Origin: Rhodanobacteraceae bacterium
GTDB taxonomy: Bacteria; Pseudomonadota; Gammaproteobacteria; Xanthomonadales; Rhodanobacteraceae
NCBI GenBank assembly: GCA_030167125.1
Contig: CP126531.1
Coordinates: 372,001 to 436,000 of the forward strand
Direction of reading: 5' to 3'
DNA length: 64,000 nucleotides
The notes under the pieces are model-generated. The model did no database searches. It was given only the letters and a program-made list of their open reading frames with translations, and was not told the DNA's origin. Below, piece by piece: positions 36,441 to 45,132 of the stretch. Positions within the stretch are counted from its first letter, which is position 1; every line of letters starts with the position of its first letter. Position numbers and translations under genes: made by a program.

Positions 36441-37727
36441 ATGGCAAAGATAGTGGTATTGGGCGCGGGTTTGGGCGGCATGAGCGCAGCCTATGAAATC
36501 AGGTCGCGTGTAGGCACGAACCATTCGATCACGATGATCGGTGACGGACCACTGTTCAACTTCACGCCATCCAACCCCTGGGTGGCGGTGGGTTGGCGCA
36601 GCGCCGAGGACATCCGGGTGGATGTGACCCGTCCTCTCGCAAATCACGACATCCGCTTCATACCGGTCGCAGCCGAAAAGGTGGTTCCCGAAGCCAAGCG
36701 CATCGATCTTGTCGACGGCAACAGCGTCGATTACGACTACCTGGTGATCACGACCGGGCCGCGTCCGGCGTTCGAGAAGGTACCGGGCAGCGGCCCGGAA
36801 GGTTTCACCCAGTCCATATGCACCGGCCCGCACGCCCAAAAGGCGTGGCATGCCTACCAGACGTTCCTGACCAACCCGGGCCCCATCGTGGTGGGCGCCA
36901 TGCAGGGCGCGAGCTGCTTTGGTCCTGCCTACGAGTTCGCGATGATCCTCGACACCGACCTGCGCCGCCGAAAGCTGCGCGACCGCGTGCCGATGACCTT
37001 CATCACGTGCGAGCCGTACATCGGGCACATGGGTCTGGGCGGCATCGGCGATTCGGAAGGCCTATTGGAATCGGAATTGCGTCGGCGTCACATCAAGTGG
37101 ATCGCGAACAGTCGCGTGAAGAAGGTTGAAGCGGACAAGGTGCATCTGGAAGAACTGGATCACGATGGCAGGGTTGCGCATGTGCACGAGCTGCCGTTCG
37201 CATTCTCGATGCTGATCCCGGGCTTCGCCGGCGTCGAGGCCGTGCAGGGTGTCGACGGGTTGGTGAATCCCAGCGGTTTCATCTTCATCGACGAGCACCA
37301 GCGCAACACGAAATACCCGGAAATTTTCGCGGCCGGCGTGTGCGTGGCGATTCCGCCGGTGGAGTCGACCCCGGTACCGACCGGTGTGCCCAAAACCGGG
37401 CTGATGATCGAGTCGATGGTCGAAGCGATCGCGGAAAACCTGCGCGCCGAGCTGGCCGGCAAACCTGCCAGGGCGACGGCAACCTGGAATGCGCTGTGCC
37501 TGGCCGACATGGGTGACAGCGGATTCGCCTTCCTGGCGTTGCCGGAAATCCCACCCGGCAACGTGACGAAAACCATGGCCGGCAAGTGGGTGCATCCAGC
37601 CAAGGTGGCCTACGAAAAGTATTTCCTGCGCAAGATGCGCCAGGGCAAGGCCGATCCAGGCTATGAGAAGCGCATCCTCAAGGCATTCGGCATTGCACGG
37701 TTGAAACCGAAAAAGCACGCGGCATAA
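36441..37727 (+). CDS. sqr: Sulfide:quinone oxidoreductase
   Basis: Membrane-associated FAD enzyme passing electrons from sulfide to quinone. An N-terminal Rossmann motif (VVLGAGLGGMSAAYE) is followed by all three redox cysteines of the A. ferrooxidans-type enzyme: C127 (SICTGPHA), C159 (GASCFGPAYE) and C353 (ALCLADMGDSG). Also AAGVCVAIPPVE and the C-terminal GKWVHPAKVAYEKYFLRKM. Length is 428 aa. GAGG nine bases before the ATG. Control by a perfect FNR box suggests sulfide detoxification or electron input under low oxygen. Confidence 0.9.
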   Translation: MAKIVVLGAGLGGMSAAYEIRSRVGTNHSITMIGDGPLFNFTPSNPWVAVGWRSAEDIRVDVTRPLANHDIRFIPVAAEKVVPEAKRIDLVDGNSVDYDYLVITTGPRPAFEKVPGSGPEGFTQSICTGPHAQKAWHAYQTFLTNPGPIVVGAMQGASCFGPAYEFAMILDTDLRRRKLRDRVPMTFITCEPYIGHMGLGGIGDSEGLLESELRRRHIKWIANSRVKKVEADKVHLEELDHDGRVAHVHELPFAFSMLIPGFAGVEAVQGVDGLVNPSGFIFIDEHQRNTKYPEIFAAGVCVAIPPVESTPVPTGVPKTGLMIESMVEAIAENLRAELAGKPARATATWNALCLADMGDSGFAFLALPEIPPGNVTKTMAGKWVHPAKVAYEKYFLRKMRQGKADPGYEKRILKAFGIARLKPKKHAA

Positions 37728-37823
37728 GTGAAAGTTGTGGGGTGTACTCGCGTCAACGACCGCAATGTACGTCGAACGCCTAGGCCCAGGCGACAGGGAG
37801 CAGTTACCCAGCGTGCGGAGAAG

Positions 37824-38294
37824 TTACGGTTTCACGACGGCAATGTTGGCCGCGCGGAACAATGACTGAGGTAATTCGGTGCGAATGGCTGCCGCACTTG
37901 CACGAGTCAAATTTTTGGGAAGTCTAAGCACTACGGCGGCACGCAGATGTGCGTCCAGCGTCGCGTTGAGCATCCCGAGAAACGCCGGTGGTGCGATCAA
38001 TACGAGATCATGGTAACGCTGCGCATCGCGTGCATGTTTCAGGTGAGACTCCAGGGTCGCGGCGAACTGTGCGGCAGTTTTTTCCCTCGGCGAGGTATGC
38101 GCCTCGATCGCGTGCCGGCCCTCGCCAATACGGTCGTGGACGCGCGGCGGCGGCGCGTGCTCCCGCTCGTGACCGGGAGTACGCGCCGCCGGATTGACGA
38201 AGTCCTCGATTTCGGTCATGCGCGGCGCGCCTGCAGCAAGCGAGAACAGGCGTGCCCGCGCGCGATCGGCGACGAGAACCCACACTTCTTTCAT
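37824..38294 (-). CDS. Host-attachment-family protein
   Basis: A 156-aa protein of the family usually called host attachment protein (VWVLVADRARARLF at the start; LVLIAPPAFLGMLNATLDAHLRAAV; a release-factor-like fold). The name comes from plant-associated bacteria; the molecular role is unknown. It resembles eRF1/baeRF-type ribosome-acting proteins in fold, so a translation role in dormancy is possible. Seven bases after the BON gene, so probably under the box at 39012. Confidence 0.75.
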   Translation of the reverse strand: MKEVWVLVADRARARLFSLAAGAPRMTEIEDFVNPAARTPGHEREHAPPPRVHDRIGEGRHAIEAHTSPREKTAAQFAATLESHLKHARDAQRYHDLVLIAPPAFLGMLNATLDAHLRAAVVLRLPKNLTRASAAAIRTELPQSLFRAANIAVVKP

Positions 38295-38301
38295 GGCGAT
38301 C

Positions 38302-38952
38302 TCAGCGGAACATCAGGTTGTCGTCGACGCGCTGGACCCCCGGAGCCGACCAGACAGCGTGCTCGACCGCCTGCATTTCGCTCCAGTTGTCGACGCGCCC
38401 CTCGATGTGCACTGTGCCGTCACTGCGCACGTCCACGTGGACCGCGTCGGCCTCGACCTCGGCGTGCCGCTTCAACGCGTCCTGGATGCGCCGTTTCAGG
38501 TCGCCCGCCTGAACGGCCGAAGTCAACGTGATGTTGTTCATGACGCCCTTGACGCCATTCAATTTCCGGACCTCGTTCTCCGCTGCCTGGCGCTGATAGT
38601 TCCATTTCACGCCGCCCGACAACGTGATCCAGCCATCGGACACCTTCACACGGACACAATCCTTCGGGACAAGGGTGTTCCACGCGAGAATGTTGACTGC
38701 ACGTTGCGCAATCTCATCATCGTTCCACTTCTTGTCGCCGGGAAACCGCACCTCGATTTCCTGGGCGATCCCCTTGACGCCCTTGACTCGCCATGCGGCA
38801 CGTTCCGCCGCCATCTTCTGCACATAATCAGGCACGTGGCCGCTGAGGGTAACGACGCCATTCTCGGCCGCCACGCCAATGTCTGCAGCATCGATGCTCG
38901 GTTCGTATTCCAGCTCGTCGACGACCAGCTGGCGCAGTTCTTTGTCGTTCAT
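38302..38952 (-). CDS. Triple BON-domain protein (second copy)
   Basis: A 216-aa paralogue of the protein at 32944-33597, with the same three-BON layout and no signal peptide (start NDKELRQLVVDELEYEPSIDAADIGV; WNTLVPKDCVRVKVSDGWITLSGGV). BON domains usually bind phospholipid or membranes. First gene of a two-gene unit, 60 bases downstream of a perfect FNR box. Confidence 0.85.
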   Translation of the reverse strand: MNDKELRQLVVDELEYEPSIDAADIGVAAENGVVTLSGHVPDYVQKMAAERAAWRVKGVKGIAQEIEVRFPGDKKWNDDEIAQRAVNILAWNTLVPKDCVRVKVSDGWITLSGGVKWNYQRQAAENEVRKLNGVKGVMNNITLTSAVQAGDLKRRIQDALKRHAEVEADAVHVDVRSDGTVHIEGRVDNWSEMQAVEHAVWSAPGVQRVDDNLMFR

Positions 38953-38987
38953 TGCTTTGCTCCTTTCGGGGATCAGGGGATTTCATT

Positions 38988-39209
38988 TCACATGTTGCGT
39001 GGAATGGCTTGTTGATCCGCATCAACAAGAGTTGTTTTGGCCGGCCGCAATGGAGCGTCCGCAGCACGGCGCAGGAACCGTGGCATGCGCGCCGCGTATT
39101 TTTCGGCGCGACGCATGCGCGGCAACGCCACGAACAGGACCCAGCCCAGCAACACGCCCGTGACGAACGCACAGGCGAGTATTGGCCAAATGATCGGGAT
39201 GAGTTGCAT
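38988..39209 (-). CDS. Small single-helix membrane protein
   Basis: A 73-aa protein: hydrophobic helix at residues 3-29 (IPIIWPILACAFVTGVLLGW), then a basic tail. AGAGG eight bases before the ATG at 39209 supports the start. Its last codons contain the FNR box of the downstream BON gene, so the BON operon has its own promoter inside this gene. No family recognised. Confidence 0.5.
   Translation of the reverse strand: MQLIPIIWPILACAFVTGVLLGWVLFVALPRMRRAEKYAARMPRFLRRAADAPLRPAKTTLVDADQQAIPRNM
39012..39025 (-). promoter_or_regulatory. Perfect FNR/ANR box before the second BON gene
   Basis: Plus strand TTGAT-CCGC-ATCAA, 10 of 10 in both half-sites, 60 bases before the BON start at 38952 and inside the 3' end of a small gene. 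Confidence 0.72.
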
Positions 39210-39303
39210 GGAGAAACCTCTCAAGCGTCGTTGGATATCGCAACGCCAAGCGTAGAAAGCGCAATCCACGGCCGCTTGACATCGATCACAGGAATGCGGT
39301 CAC

Positions 39304-41877
39304 TCAAGCCGCGGACGCCGTGCGCTGAATGACCTCGGGTTCCGTGGCGACGGCACCCATGAAGCGGCGCTTCACGAGTTCCACCAGAAGCAAATAGGTT
39401 GCCGTGGCGGCGGCGAGAAAGACGAAGAACATCGGGGGCAGCGGGATGAATCCCAGATCCGCGCCGATTGGCGTGAACGGCAACAGCGTGCCGACGGTGA
39501 CCGCGCCGAGCACGGTGGCCACCAGTGACTTGCTCGGGTGGCTGCGCAACGGGTTGCCGGCGGTGCGGATCACGAACAGCACCAGCGTCTGCGTGGCGAG
39601 CGATTCCACGAACCAGCCTGTATGGAATTCGGCTTGCGAGGCGTGCAGCCACGCGAGCAACACGTAAAAGGTGAGGAAGTCATACAGCGAGCTGATCGGC
39701 CCCACGCCGAGCATGAACCGCCGGATCGAGCTTACGCTCCAGCGGCGCGGCGCCATCAGCTGCGAAGCGTCCACGTTGTCGCCGGGAATGGTGACCTGCG
39801 CGATGTCGTAAAGGAAATTGTTGAGCAGGATCTGGGTGGGCAGCATCGGCAGGAAGGGCAGGACGAGCGATGCCACGGCCATGCTGAGGACATTGCCGAA
39901 ATTCGAGCTGGTGCCCATCAACAGATACTTCATGACGTTGGCGAAAGCCTTGCGGCCCTCGATGACGCCAGCGTGCAGCGCGCCCAGATCACGTTCGCCC
40001 AGCACGATATCTGCTGCGTCGCGTGCCACGTCCACGGCATTGACGACGGAGATGCCGACATCGGCCGCATGCAGCGAGGGCGCGTCGTTGATGCCGTCGC
40101 CGAGGAAACCAACCACGGCGCGGCGGGCTTTCAGTGCCAGCACGATTCTATGTTTCTGCGCCGGGCTGACGCGTGCGAATACGCTGACGCGTTCGGCAAC
40201 GACACCCAGCGCATCCTGATCGAGCCTGTCCACCTGGGCCCCGGTGATGATTTCACGCGCGTCCAGCCCAACCTGCTCGCAGACATGACGCGCGACCAGT
40301 TCGTTGTCGCCGGACAGGATCTTCACGGTTACGCCGTCTCGCGCGAGTGCGCGCAGGGACTCGGCCACGTCCGGCAATACCGGATCGGCGAACGACACAA
40401 AACCAGCCAGGATCAGGTCCTTTTCGTCACCAGGCGCGTAGCGCGGCTTTTGTTCGATATCGCGCCAGGCAATGGCGAGAACCCGCAGACCCTGCCTCGC
40501 ATACGCGTCGCAGACGCGCCTGATCCTTTCGCGCATCTCCATGTCCAGCGCACAGGCGGTGCCGTCCACCACGCATTGCGTGCATTGGCTGATCACGAAT
40601 TCAGGTGCACCCTTCGCAACCAGGAGTGTTTCGTTCCCGCGCGTCGCCACGACGCTCAGGCGGCGACGCTCGAAATCGAATGGAATTTCATCGAGCTTTT
40701 GCGCCCCATCGTTCAGGGGGACGCAGCCGCGCAGGATCGCGTCGTCGAGCGGACTGCGGATGCCGGTCTGCAGCGAACTGTTCAAGTGCGCAAGGGCGGC
40801 CGTCCGATCCGACGGTTCGCCCGTCGGATCGACGCTCGCGAAGACTTCGGTTTCGTTGCGCGTCAGCGTGCCTGTCTTGTCGCTCAGCAGGACCGTCATG
40901 CTGCCGAAGTCCTCGATGGCGGCGAGGTGCTTCACCACCACGTGGTGGCGCGCCATGCGCATGGCACCGCGCGCGAGCGTGACGGTGGTGATCATGGGCA
41001 TGAATTCCGGCGTCAGTCCGACCGCCAGCGCCAGCGCGAACAGCAGGGTTTCGAGCAACGGCCGGTGGAACGCGATGCCGGCCAGCACGACCAGCAACAC
41101 CAGTCCGATCACGGTGCGCATGATCAGGCGCGCGAAGCCGGAGAGGCCGCGCTCGAACTCGGTGGGCGGCGGACGCTCCGAAAGGCGCGCGGCGACGTCA
41201 CCGAATGCGGTGTCGTTGCCGGTCGCCAGCACGACGGCCGTGGCGGTTCCTGCAACCACCGAAGTGCCGAGGAAAACGAGATGCCGCGACTCGGCACCCA
41301 CGCGTCCCTGCGGTTGCTCGCAGGCATCCTTCTCTTCGGGTGCGGATTCTCCCGTCAGGGCGGATTGCTGGACGTGCAGCCCGCGCGCTTCCATCACTCG
41401 CGCGTCGGCAGGTATGCGATCCCCCGCGGCAAGGCGAATCAGGTCGCCGGGTACCAGCGAGCGTCGCGGTACATCGCGCCAAACGCCATCGCGGCATGCG
41501 CTGGCCGTCGGCGCGATGCTCTCCCGCAGCCGCTCGGCGGCGCGTTTGGAGCGATAGCTCAGCACGTAGTTGAGCATCACGCTCAACAACACCATCGCGA
41601 CGATGATGCCGGCGCCGACACGATCGCCAAGGGCGCCGGAGACCATCGCCGCAACCAGCAGCATCAACACCAGCGGATTGCCGAACAATCCGATCAGCGC
41701 TGCCAGGGGGCTGGTGCGCAAGCCAGCCTGCGGATCATTGGGTCCATGCTTCGCCAGGCGTTGCATGGCTTCGGATTCGCTCAGTCCTTTGGCATTGCTG
41801 TCGAGCAGGGCGAATACACGCGCCTGCGGGGCCTGCGCGGGGTCGAGTGTGGGGTTCGCGTGAGAGGCGTCGTTCAT
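39304..41877 (-). CDS. mgtA: P-type ATPase, magnesium-translocating (MgtA/MgtB-like)
   Basis: An 857-aa P3B-type ATPase. Actuator TGES (SALTGESAPEEKD), phosphorylation motif LLSDKTGTLTRNETE, hinge GDGINDAPSLHAADVG and about ten membrane helices. Near VASLVLPFLPMLPTQILLNNFLYD the C-terminal half matches MgtA. It imports Mg2+ in known members. The ATG at 41877 (MNDASH) is preferred over 41889. Unusually it is predicted to be under an FNR-type box rather than a visible Mg-sensing leader; 41878-42045 is too short for the classical mgtA riboswitch. Confidence 0.88.
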   Translation of the reverse strand: MNDASHANPTLDPAQAPQARVFALLDSNAKGLSESEAMQRLAKHGPNDPQAGLRTSPLAALIGLFGNPLVLMLLVAAMVSGALGDRVGAGIIVAMVLLSVMLNYVLSYRSKRAAERLRESIAPTASACRDGVWRDVPRRSLVPGDLIRLAAGDRIPADARVMEARGLHVQQSALTGESAPEEKDACEQPQGRVGAESRHLVFLGTSVVAGTATAVVLATGNDTAFGDVAARLSERPPPTEFERGLSGFARLIMRTVIGLVLLVVLAGIAFHRPLLETLLFALALAVGLTPEFMPMITTVTLARGAMRMARHHVVVKHLAAIEDFGSMTVLLSDKTGTLTRNETEVFASVDPTGEPSDRTAALAHLNSSLQTGIRSPLDDAILRGCVPLNDGAQKLDEIPFDFERRRLSVVATRGNETLLVAKGAPEFVISQCTQCVVDGTACALDMEMRERIRRVCDAYARQGLRVLAIAWRDIEQKPRYAPGDEKDLILAGFVSFADPVLPDVAESLRALARDGVTVKILSGDNELVARHVCEQVGLDAREIITGAQVDRLDQDALGVVAERVSVFARVSPAQKHRIVLALKARRAVVGFLGDGINDAPSLHAADVGISVVNAVDVARDAADIVLGERDLGALHAGVIEGRKAFANVMKYLLMGTSSNFGNVLSMAVASLVLPFLPMLPTQILLNNFLYDIAQVTIPGDNVDASQLMAPRRWSVSSIRRFMLGVGPISSLYDFLTFYVLLAWLHASQAEFHTGWFVESLATQTLVLFVIRTAGNPLRSHPSKSLVATVLGAVTVGTLLPFTPIGADLGFIPLPPMFFVFLAAATATYLLLVELVKRRFMGAVATEPEVIQRTASAA

Positions 41878-41915
41878 GGTTGAACGCAACCTTGCCGCGG
41901 GAACCGGAAGGGATG

Positions 41916-41929
41916 TTGACGTCGGTCAA
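41916..41929 (-). promoter_or_regulatory. FNR-type box before mgtA
   Basis: TTGAC-GTCG-GTCAA, a perfect palindrome, 8 of 10 positions of TTGAT-N4-ATCAA, 39 bases before the ATPase start. Confidence 0.5.
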
Positions 41930-41959
41930 TCACTTCGGCATCTCTCGAATCAACTCGAG

Positions 41960-41973
41960 TTGACATGCATCAA
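41960..41973 (+). promoter_or_regulatory. FNR/ANR-type box before hsp20
   Basis: TTGAC-ATGC-ATCAA, 9 of 10, 73 bases before the Hsp20 start. With the box at 41916 it gives each divergent gene its own site. Confidence 0.6.
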
Positions 41974-42045
41974 CATGGCCCGATGCCCAACGCGTAGCGT
42001 GCCGGTTCGTGCCCTGGATGCACGATCGTTAGCGAGGAATACACC

Positions 42046-42489
42046 ATGACAGCACTCACACGCTTCAACCCGTTCCGGACTCCGGCACGGTTCGATACTC
42101 CCGCGGCGTTTGACGACTTGTTCCGCAATTTCGGGCTTGGTCCGGTCTGGAACCAGCCCGAGTTCGTCTCCGACATGCGGGTTGACATCACCGAGGACGA
42201 CGATGCCTATCACATCGATGCCGAAATCCCCGGCGCACACAAGGATGACATCGAGGTATCCGTGGAGGGAAACCGCGTGGCGATCAGCGCCGAGGCGAAA
42301 CGCGAAAAGGAGAAGAAGAACGGAAAGGAGCTCATTGTCGAACGCTCGTGGGGCAGGGCCTATCGTGCCTTCGCGCTGCCGAGCGACATTGACGGCAATC
42401 GCACGGAAGCACGCTACGACAAGGGCGTGCTCACGCTCACGCTTCCGAAGCAGGCGAACGGGAAGGCCCGCAGGATCGCGGTGAGCTGA
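42046..42489 (+). CDS. Small heat shock protein, Hsp20/alpha-crystallin
   Basis: A 147-aa ATP-independent holdase. The alpha-crystallin domain lies at about residues 42-140 (DMRVDITEDDDAYHIDAEIPG, GVLTLTLPK); the short N-terminus starts TALTRFNPFRTP as in many bacterial Hsp20s. AGGA eight bases before the ATG. It is followed by a clear terminator, so it is a single-gene transcript. Confidence 0.93.
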   Translation: MTALTRFNPFRTPARFDTPAAFDDLFRNFGLGPVWNQPEFVSDMRVDITEDDDAYHIDAEIPGAHKDDIEVSVEGNRVAISAEAKREKEKKNGKELIVERSWGRAYRAFALPSDIDGNRTEARYDKGVLTLTLPKQANGKARRIAVS

Positions 42490-42509
42490 TTCATGCCGGT
42501 TTTGTCGGG

Positions 42510-42540
42510 GCCGCCGTCACGAGGGGACGGCGGCTTTTTT
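42510..42540 (+). terminator. Intrinsic terminator after hsp20
   Basis: Perfect 9-bp stem GCCGCCGTC/GACGGCGGC with a 7-base loop (42510-42534), then six T residues (42535-42540), 20 bases past the hsp20 stop. Confidence 0.85.
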
Positions 42541-42568
42541 GCGTCTGCGGGTCAGCGGCGCGTGTGTC

Positions 42569-42922
42569 TCATTGGGCAATCGCGTGAGACTTGATGTCGC
42601 CACGACGCCGGCGCACATGGTCCTCGACGCGGCGGCGCAGGGCATCGAACGTGTGCGTCACGGCAAGGTAGGCATCCTCGTGGCTGGAATCGGGTGAAGG
42701 CGTATGCCCGGCCTCGATCGTGCAATCACGCAGGGTGACCGAGGCGCGCACGTTGTAGCGATTGCCGTGATGGTGTTTGTGCTCGCATGCGCTCACGACG
42801 ACATTGCAGGCGAGTATGTCTTCGGCAAACCGATCGAGGCGTTGCACGCGTTCATCGATTCTTGCGCGCAACGCTTCGGATGCTGGCATGCCGCGAAAAG
42901 TCACGGAGGTCTGGATGGTCAT
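42569..42922 (-). CDS. hpf: Ribosome hibernation promoting factor / RaiA-like protein
   Basis: A 117-aa short-form HPF/YfiA protein with S30AE-type fold (VTFRGMPASEALRARIDERVQRLDRFAEDI; later HEDAYLAVTHTFDALRRRVEDHVRRRR). It inactivates ribosomes during arrest in known members. It lies away from rpoN, where the housekeeping hpf usually sits, and carries an upstream FNR-like site, so it is probably an anoxia-specific copy. Confidence 0.82.
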   Translation of the reverse strand: MTIQTSVTFRGMPASEALRARIDERVQRLDRFAEDILACNVVVSACEHKHHHGNRYNVRASVTLRDCTIEAGHTPSPDSSHEDAYLAVTHTFDALRRRVEDHVRRRRGDIKSHAIAQ

Positions 42923-42991
42923 AGTTGTGTGCCGGGCAGTGTGGCGCAGGTGCCGTGTCTTTCAAGTTTGGTTGACTGTCGGCGCGCAATG

Positions 42992-43005
42992 GTGATCTGG
43001 GTCAA
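42992..43005 (-). promoter_or_regulatory. FNR-type box before the hibernation factor gene
   Basis: Minus strand TTGAC-CCAG-ATCAC, 8 of 10, 70-83 bases before the hpf start. Confidence 0.4.
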
Positions 43006-43037
43006 ATGCAGCGGAGGAGAGGTTTTGCGCGAAACTG

Positions 43038-43051
43038 TTGATGAGCATCAA
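43038..43051 (+). promoter_or_regulatory. Perfect FNR/ANR box before the usp-adh pair
   Basis: TTGAT-GAGC-ATCAA, 10 of 10, 77-90 bases before the Usp start at 43128. Confidence 0.72.
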
Positions 43052-43127
43052 TACCCGCCATGGAGGCTCGGGCATCTTGGCACGCACCCGGATTCCGATT
43101 CGAATCGATCACTGTGCGGAGATGGCC

Positions 43128-43946
43128 ATGAAAGACATCCTCATTCACGTCAGGGATTTTGAGAAACACACTCCCGCTGCCCATTTCGGCGTGCGACTCG
43201 CAGCGACATTGGGCGCGACCGTCACAGGTGTGTATGCCTGCCCGAGGCCCCTGTATATCGCGCCGGCATACGAGCCAGAGTTGATGACGGAATCCATTGA
43301 GAACGCACGCGAGTGGGTCAAGAACGCCGTCCAATCGAAGCAATCCTTCCTGGACTGGACGGCTTCAATGGGTGTTCCACAGGCCGAATGGCTTGTGGCG
43401 GAAGGACCGGCCGGCGATGCGCTGGCACAGGCGGCGACACGGCACGACCTACTGATACTCGATCATCCCGAGGATGACGACGGGTCGGCCTGGGACATTC
43501 CCGGGGTGATTCTCAAGACGGGCGTCCCATGTATCGTCCTGCCACACCACGGTGTGCATTACAGCCCGTTCGAGCGGATCGCAATTGGCTGGAATGGTTC
43601 GCCGGAAGCGATGCGTGCGGTGCACGCTGCTCTGCCGTTCCTGCAGGGCAAGCGGGTCTTGCTGCTGTGGGGCGAAGAGCGCGACCTCTACCACGGCGTG
43701 GACTGGGATCCGCCGTTCAACATCATGGAATACCTTCGCAATCATGGTGTGACGGCCGAAGAGCACTTCGTTACCGGGAAACATGACGACGTGGGCGTGG
43801 TGCTGCTGGAAGAGGCAATGAAGTTCGGGGCGGAACTGTTCGTGATGGGCGCCTATGGCCGCAGCCGTTTCAGCGAGTGGATGCTGGGCGGCGCGACCCG
43901 TCACGTGCTGACATGGGCCGATATCCCGGTGCTCCTGCGACACTGA
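43128..43946 (+). CDS. Tandem universal stress protein
   Basis: A 272-aa two-domain Usp (about 1-140 and 150-272). The second domain keeps the nucleotide loop (VMGAYGRSRFSEWMLGGATRHVL). GGAG six bases before the ATG at 43128 supports it over the ATG at 43122. It is 28 bases before a zinc dehydrogenase gene and probably co-transcribed from the perfect FNR box. Confidence 0.88.
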   Translation: MKDILIHVRDFEKHTPAAHFGVRLAATLGATVTGVYACPRPLYIAPAYEPELMTESIENAREWVKNAVQSKQSFLDWTASMGVPQAEWLVAEGPAGDALAQAATRHDLLILDHPEDDDGSAWDIPGVILKTGVPCIVLPHHGVHYSPFERIAIGWNGSPEAMRAVHAALPFLQGKRVLLLWGEERDLYHGVDWDPPFNIMEYLRNHGVTAEEHFVTGKHDDVGVVLLEEAMKFGAELFVMGAYGRSRFSEWMLGGATRHVLTWADIPVLLRH

Positions 43947-43974
43947 ATGCGGTACGTATCCGCGGGTTGAAACC

Positions 43975-44958
43975 ATGCGCGCAATGGTTCTGGAGGAGAT
44001 CGGTGAGCCGCTTGTTCTGAAAGAGTTGGCGAATCCCTCTGTGCTGCCGGACGAAGTGCTTGTGCGGATCGAGGCCTGCGGCGTGTGCCGCACCGATCTG
44101 CACGTGGTCGATGGCGAGTTGCCGCTCGTGAAGCCACCGGTCATACCGGGACACGAAATCGTCGGCATCATCGAACGCGCGGGTGGTCGCGTCAGGGAAC
44201 TCGTGCCGGGGATGCGCGTCGGCGTGCCATGGCTCGGTGGCACCTGTGGTGTTTGCGCCTATTGCACGACGGGGCGCGAAAACCTGTGTGATCACCCGGA
44301 ATTCACCGGCTGTACCAAGCCAGGTGGATTCGCCAGCCACGTGGTCGCCCGCGCCGCTTATTGCGTTCGCTTGCGCGACGATGCGGATGCAGTAGCCACC
44401 GCGCCGCTGCTGTGTGCGGGATTGATTGGATGGCGATGCCTGAAGCGCGCTGGCGATGCATGGCGGATCGGGTTGTATGGATTTGGTGCTGCCGCCCACA
44501 TCATTGCGCAAGTGGCCGCGCGGCAAGATCGCGAGGTATTTGCCTTCACCCGTCCCGGGGACGCAGCTGCGCAATCGTTCGCATTGTCGCTCGGTGCCGT
44601 GTGGGCCGGCGGCTCGGATGTCTTGCCTCCGGAGCAACTGGATGCGGCCATCATCTTCGCGCCCCTCGGATCGCTTGTTCCTGCCGCGTTGAAGGCAGTG
44701 CGCAAGGGTGGGAGAGTGGTGTGCGGCGGAATTCACATGTCGGACATTCCCGCTTTTCCGTATCGACTGTTGTGGGAAGAGCGTGAAGTCGTTTCCGTCG
44801 CGAACCTTACGCGTGAAGACGCACGCAGTTTCTTTCCGATGGCCACCGCCATGGGAGTCAAGACCATCACGCAACCCTACCCGCTGGAGCGGGCGAACGA
44901 GGCGCTGGCGGATCTCCGCAACGGCAGTTTCAGCGGTGCCGCCGTGCTGGTGCCATGA
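43975..44958 (+). CDS. Zinc-dependent alcohol dehydrogenase family protein
   Basis: A 327-aa medium-chain dehydrogenase. Catalytic zinc site ACGVCRTDLHVVDGELP with GHE; structural zinc cysteines CGVCAYCTTGRENLC. The nucleotide-binding loop is YGFGAAAHIIAQVA, close to the AdhA type seen with Usp genes under anaerobic control in pseudomonads. Substrate unknown. It differs from the first dehydrogenase at 20135, so the island carries two. Confidence 0.88.
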   Translation: MRAMVLEEIGEPLVLKELANPSVLPDEVLVRIEACGVCRTDLHVVDGELPLVKPPVIPGHEIVGIIERAGGRVRELVPGMRVGVPWLGGTCGVCAYCTTGRENLCDHPEFTGCTKPGGFASHVVARAAYCVRLRDDADAVATAPLLCAGLIGWRCLKRAGDAWRIGLYGFGAAAHIIAQVAARQDREVFAFTRPGDAAAQSFALSLGAVWAGGSDVLPPEQLDAAIIFAPLGSLVPAALKAVRKGGRVVCGGIHMSDIPAFPYRLLWEEREVVSVANLTREDARSFFPMATAMGVKTITQPYPLERANEALADLRNGSFSGAAVLVP

Positions 44959-45132
44959 AATTTCGCCGGAGCGATGCCGTGACGACCGGCGTTCGCGAAC
45001 TCGAAGCCAGGAAACTCACAACCTCGTACGCGCCGTCGCTTGTGCATGGACGGTGTTACAGCTCGGGGCAATGACTTGCAAAGCTCATGAGTTGAGAGGC
45101 ATGTAGCTTGGTCTGGGGATACCGATGGGGAT

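Noticed and set aside
39538-41883. 781-codon plus-strand frame opposite mgtA
   Set aside because: Shadow of a well-defined P-type ATPase; no motif and improbable composition.
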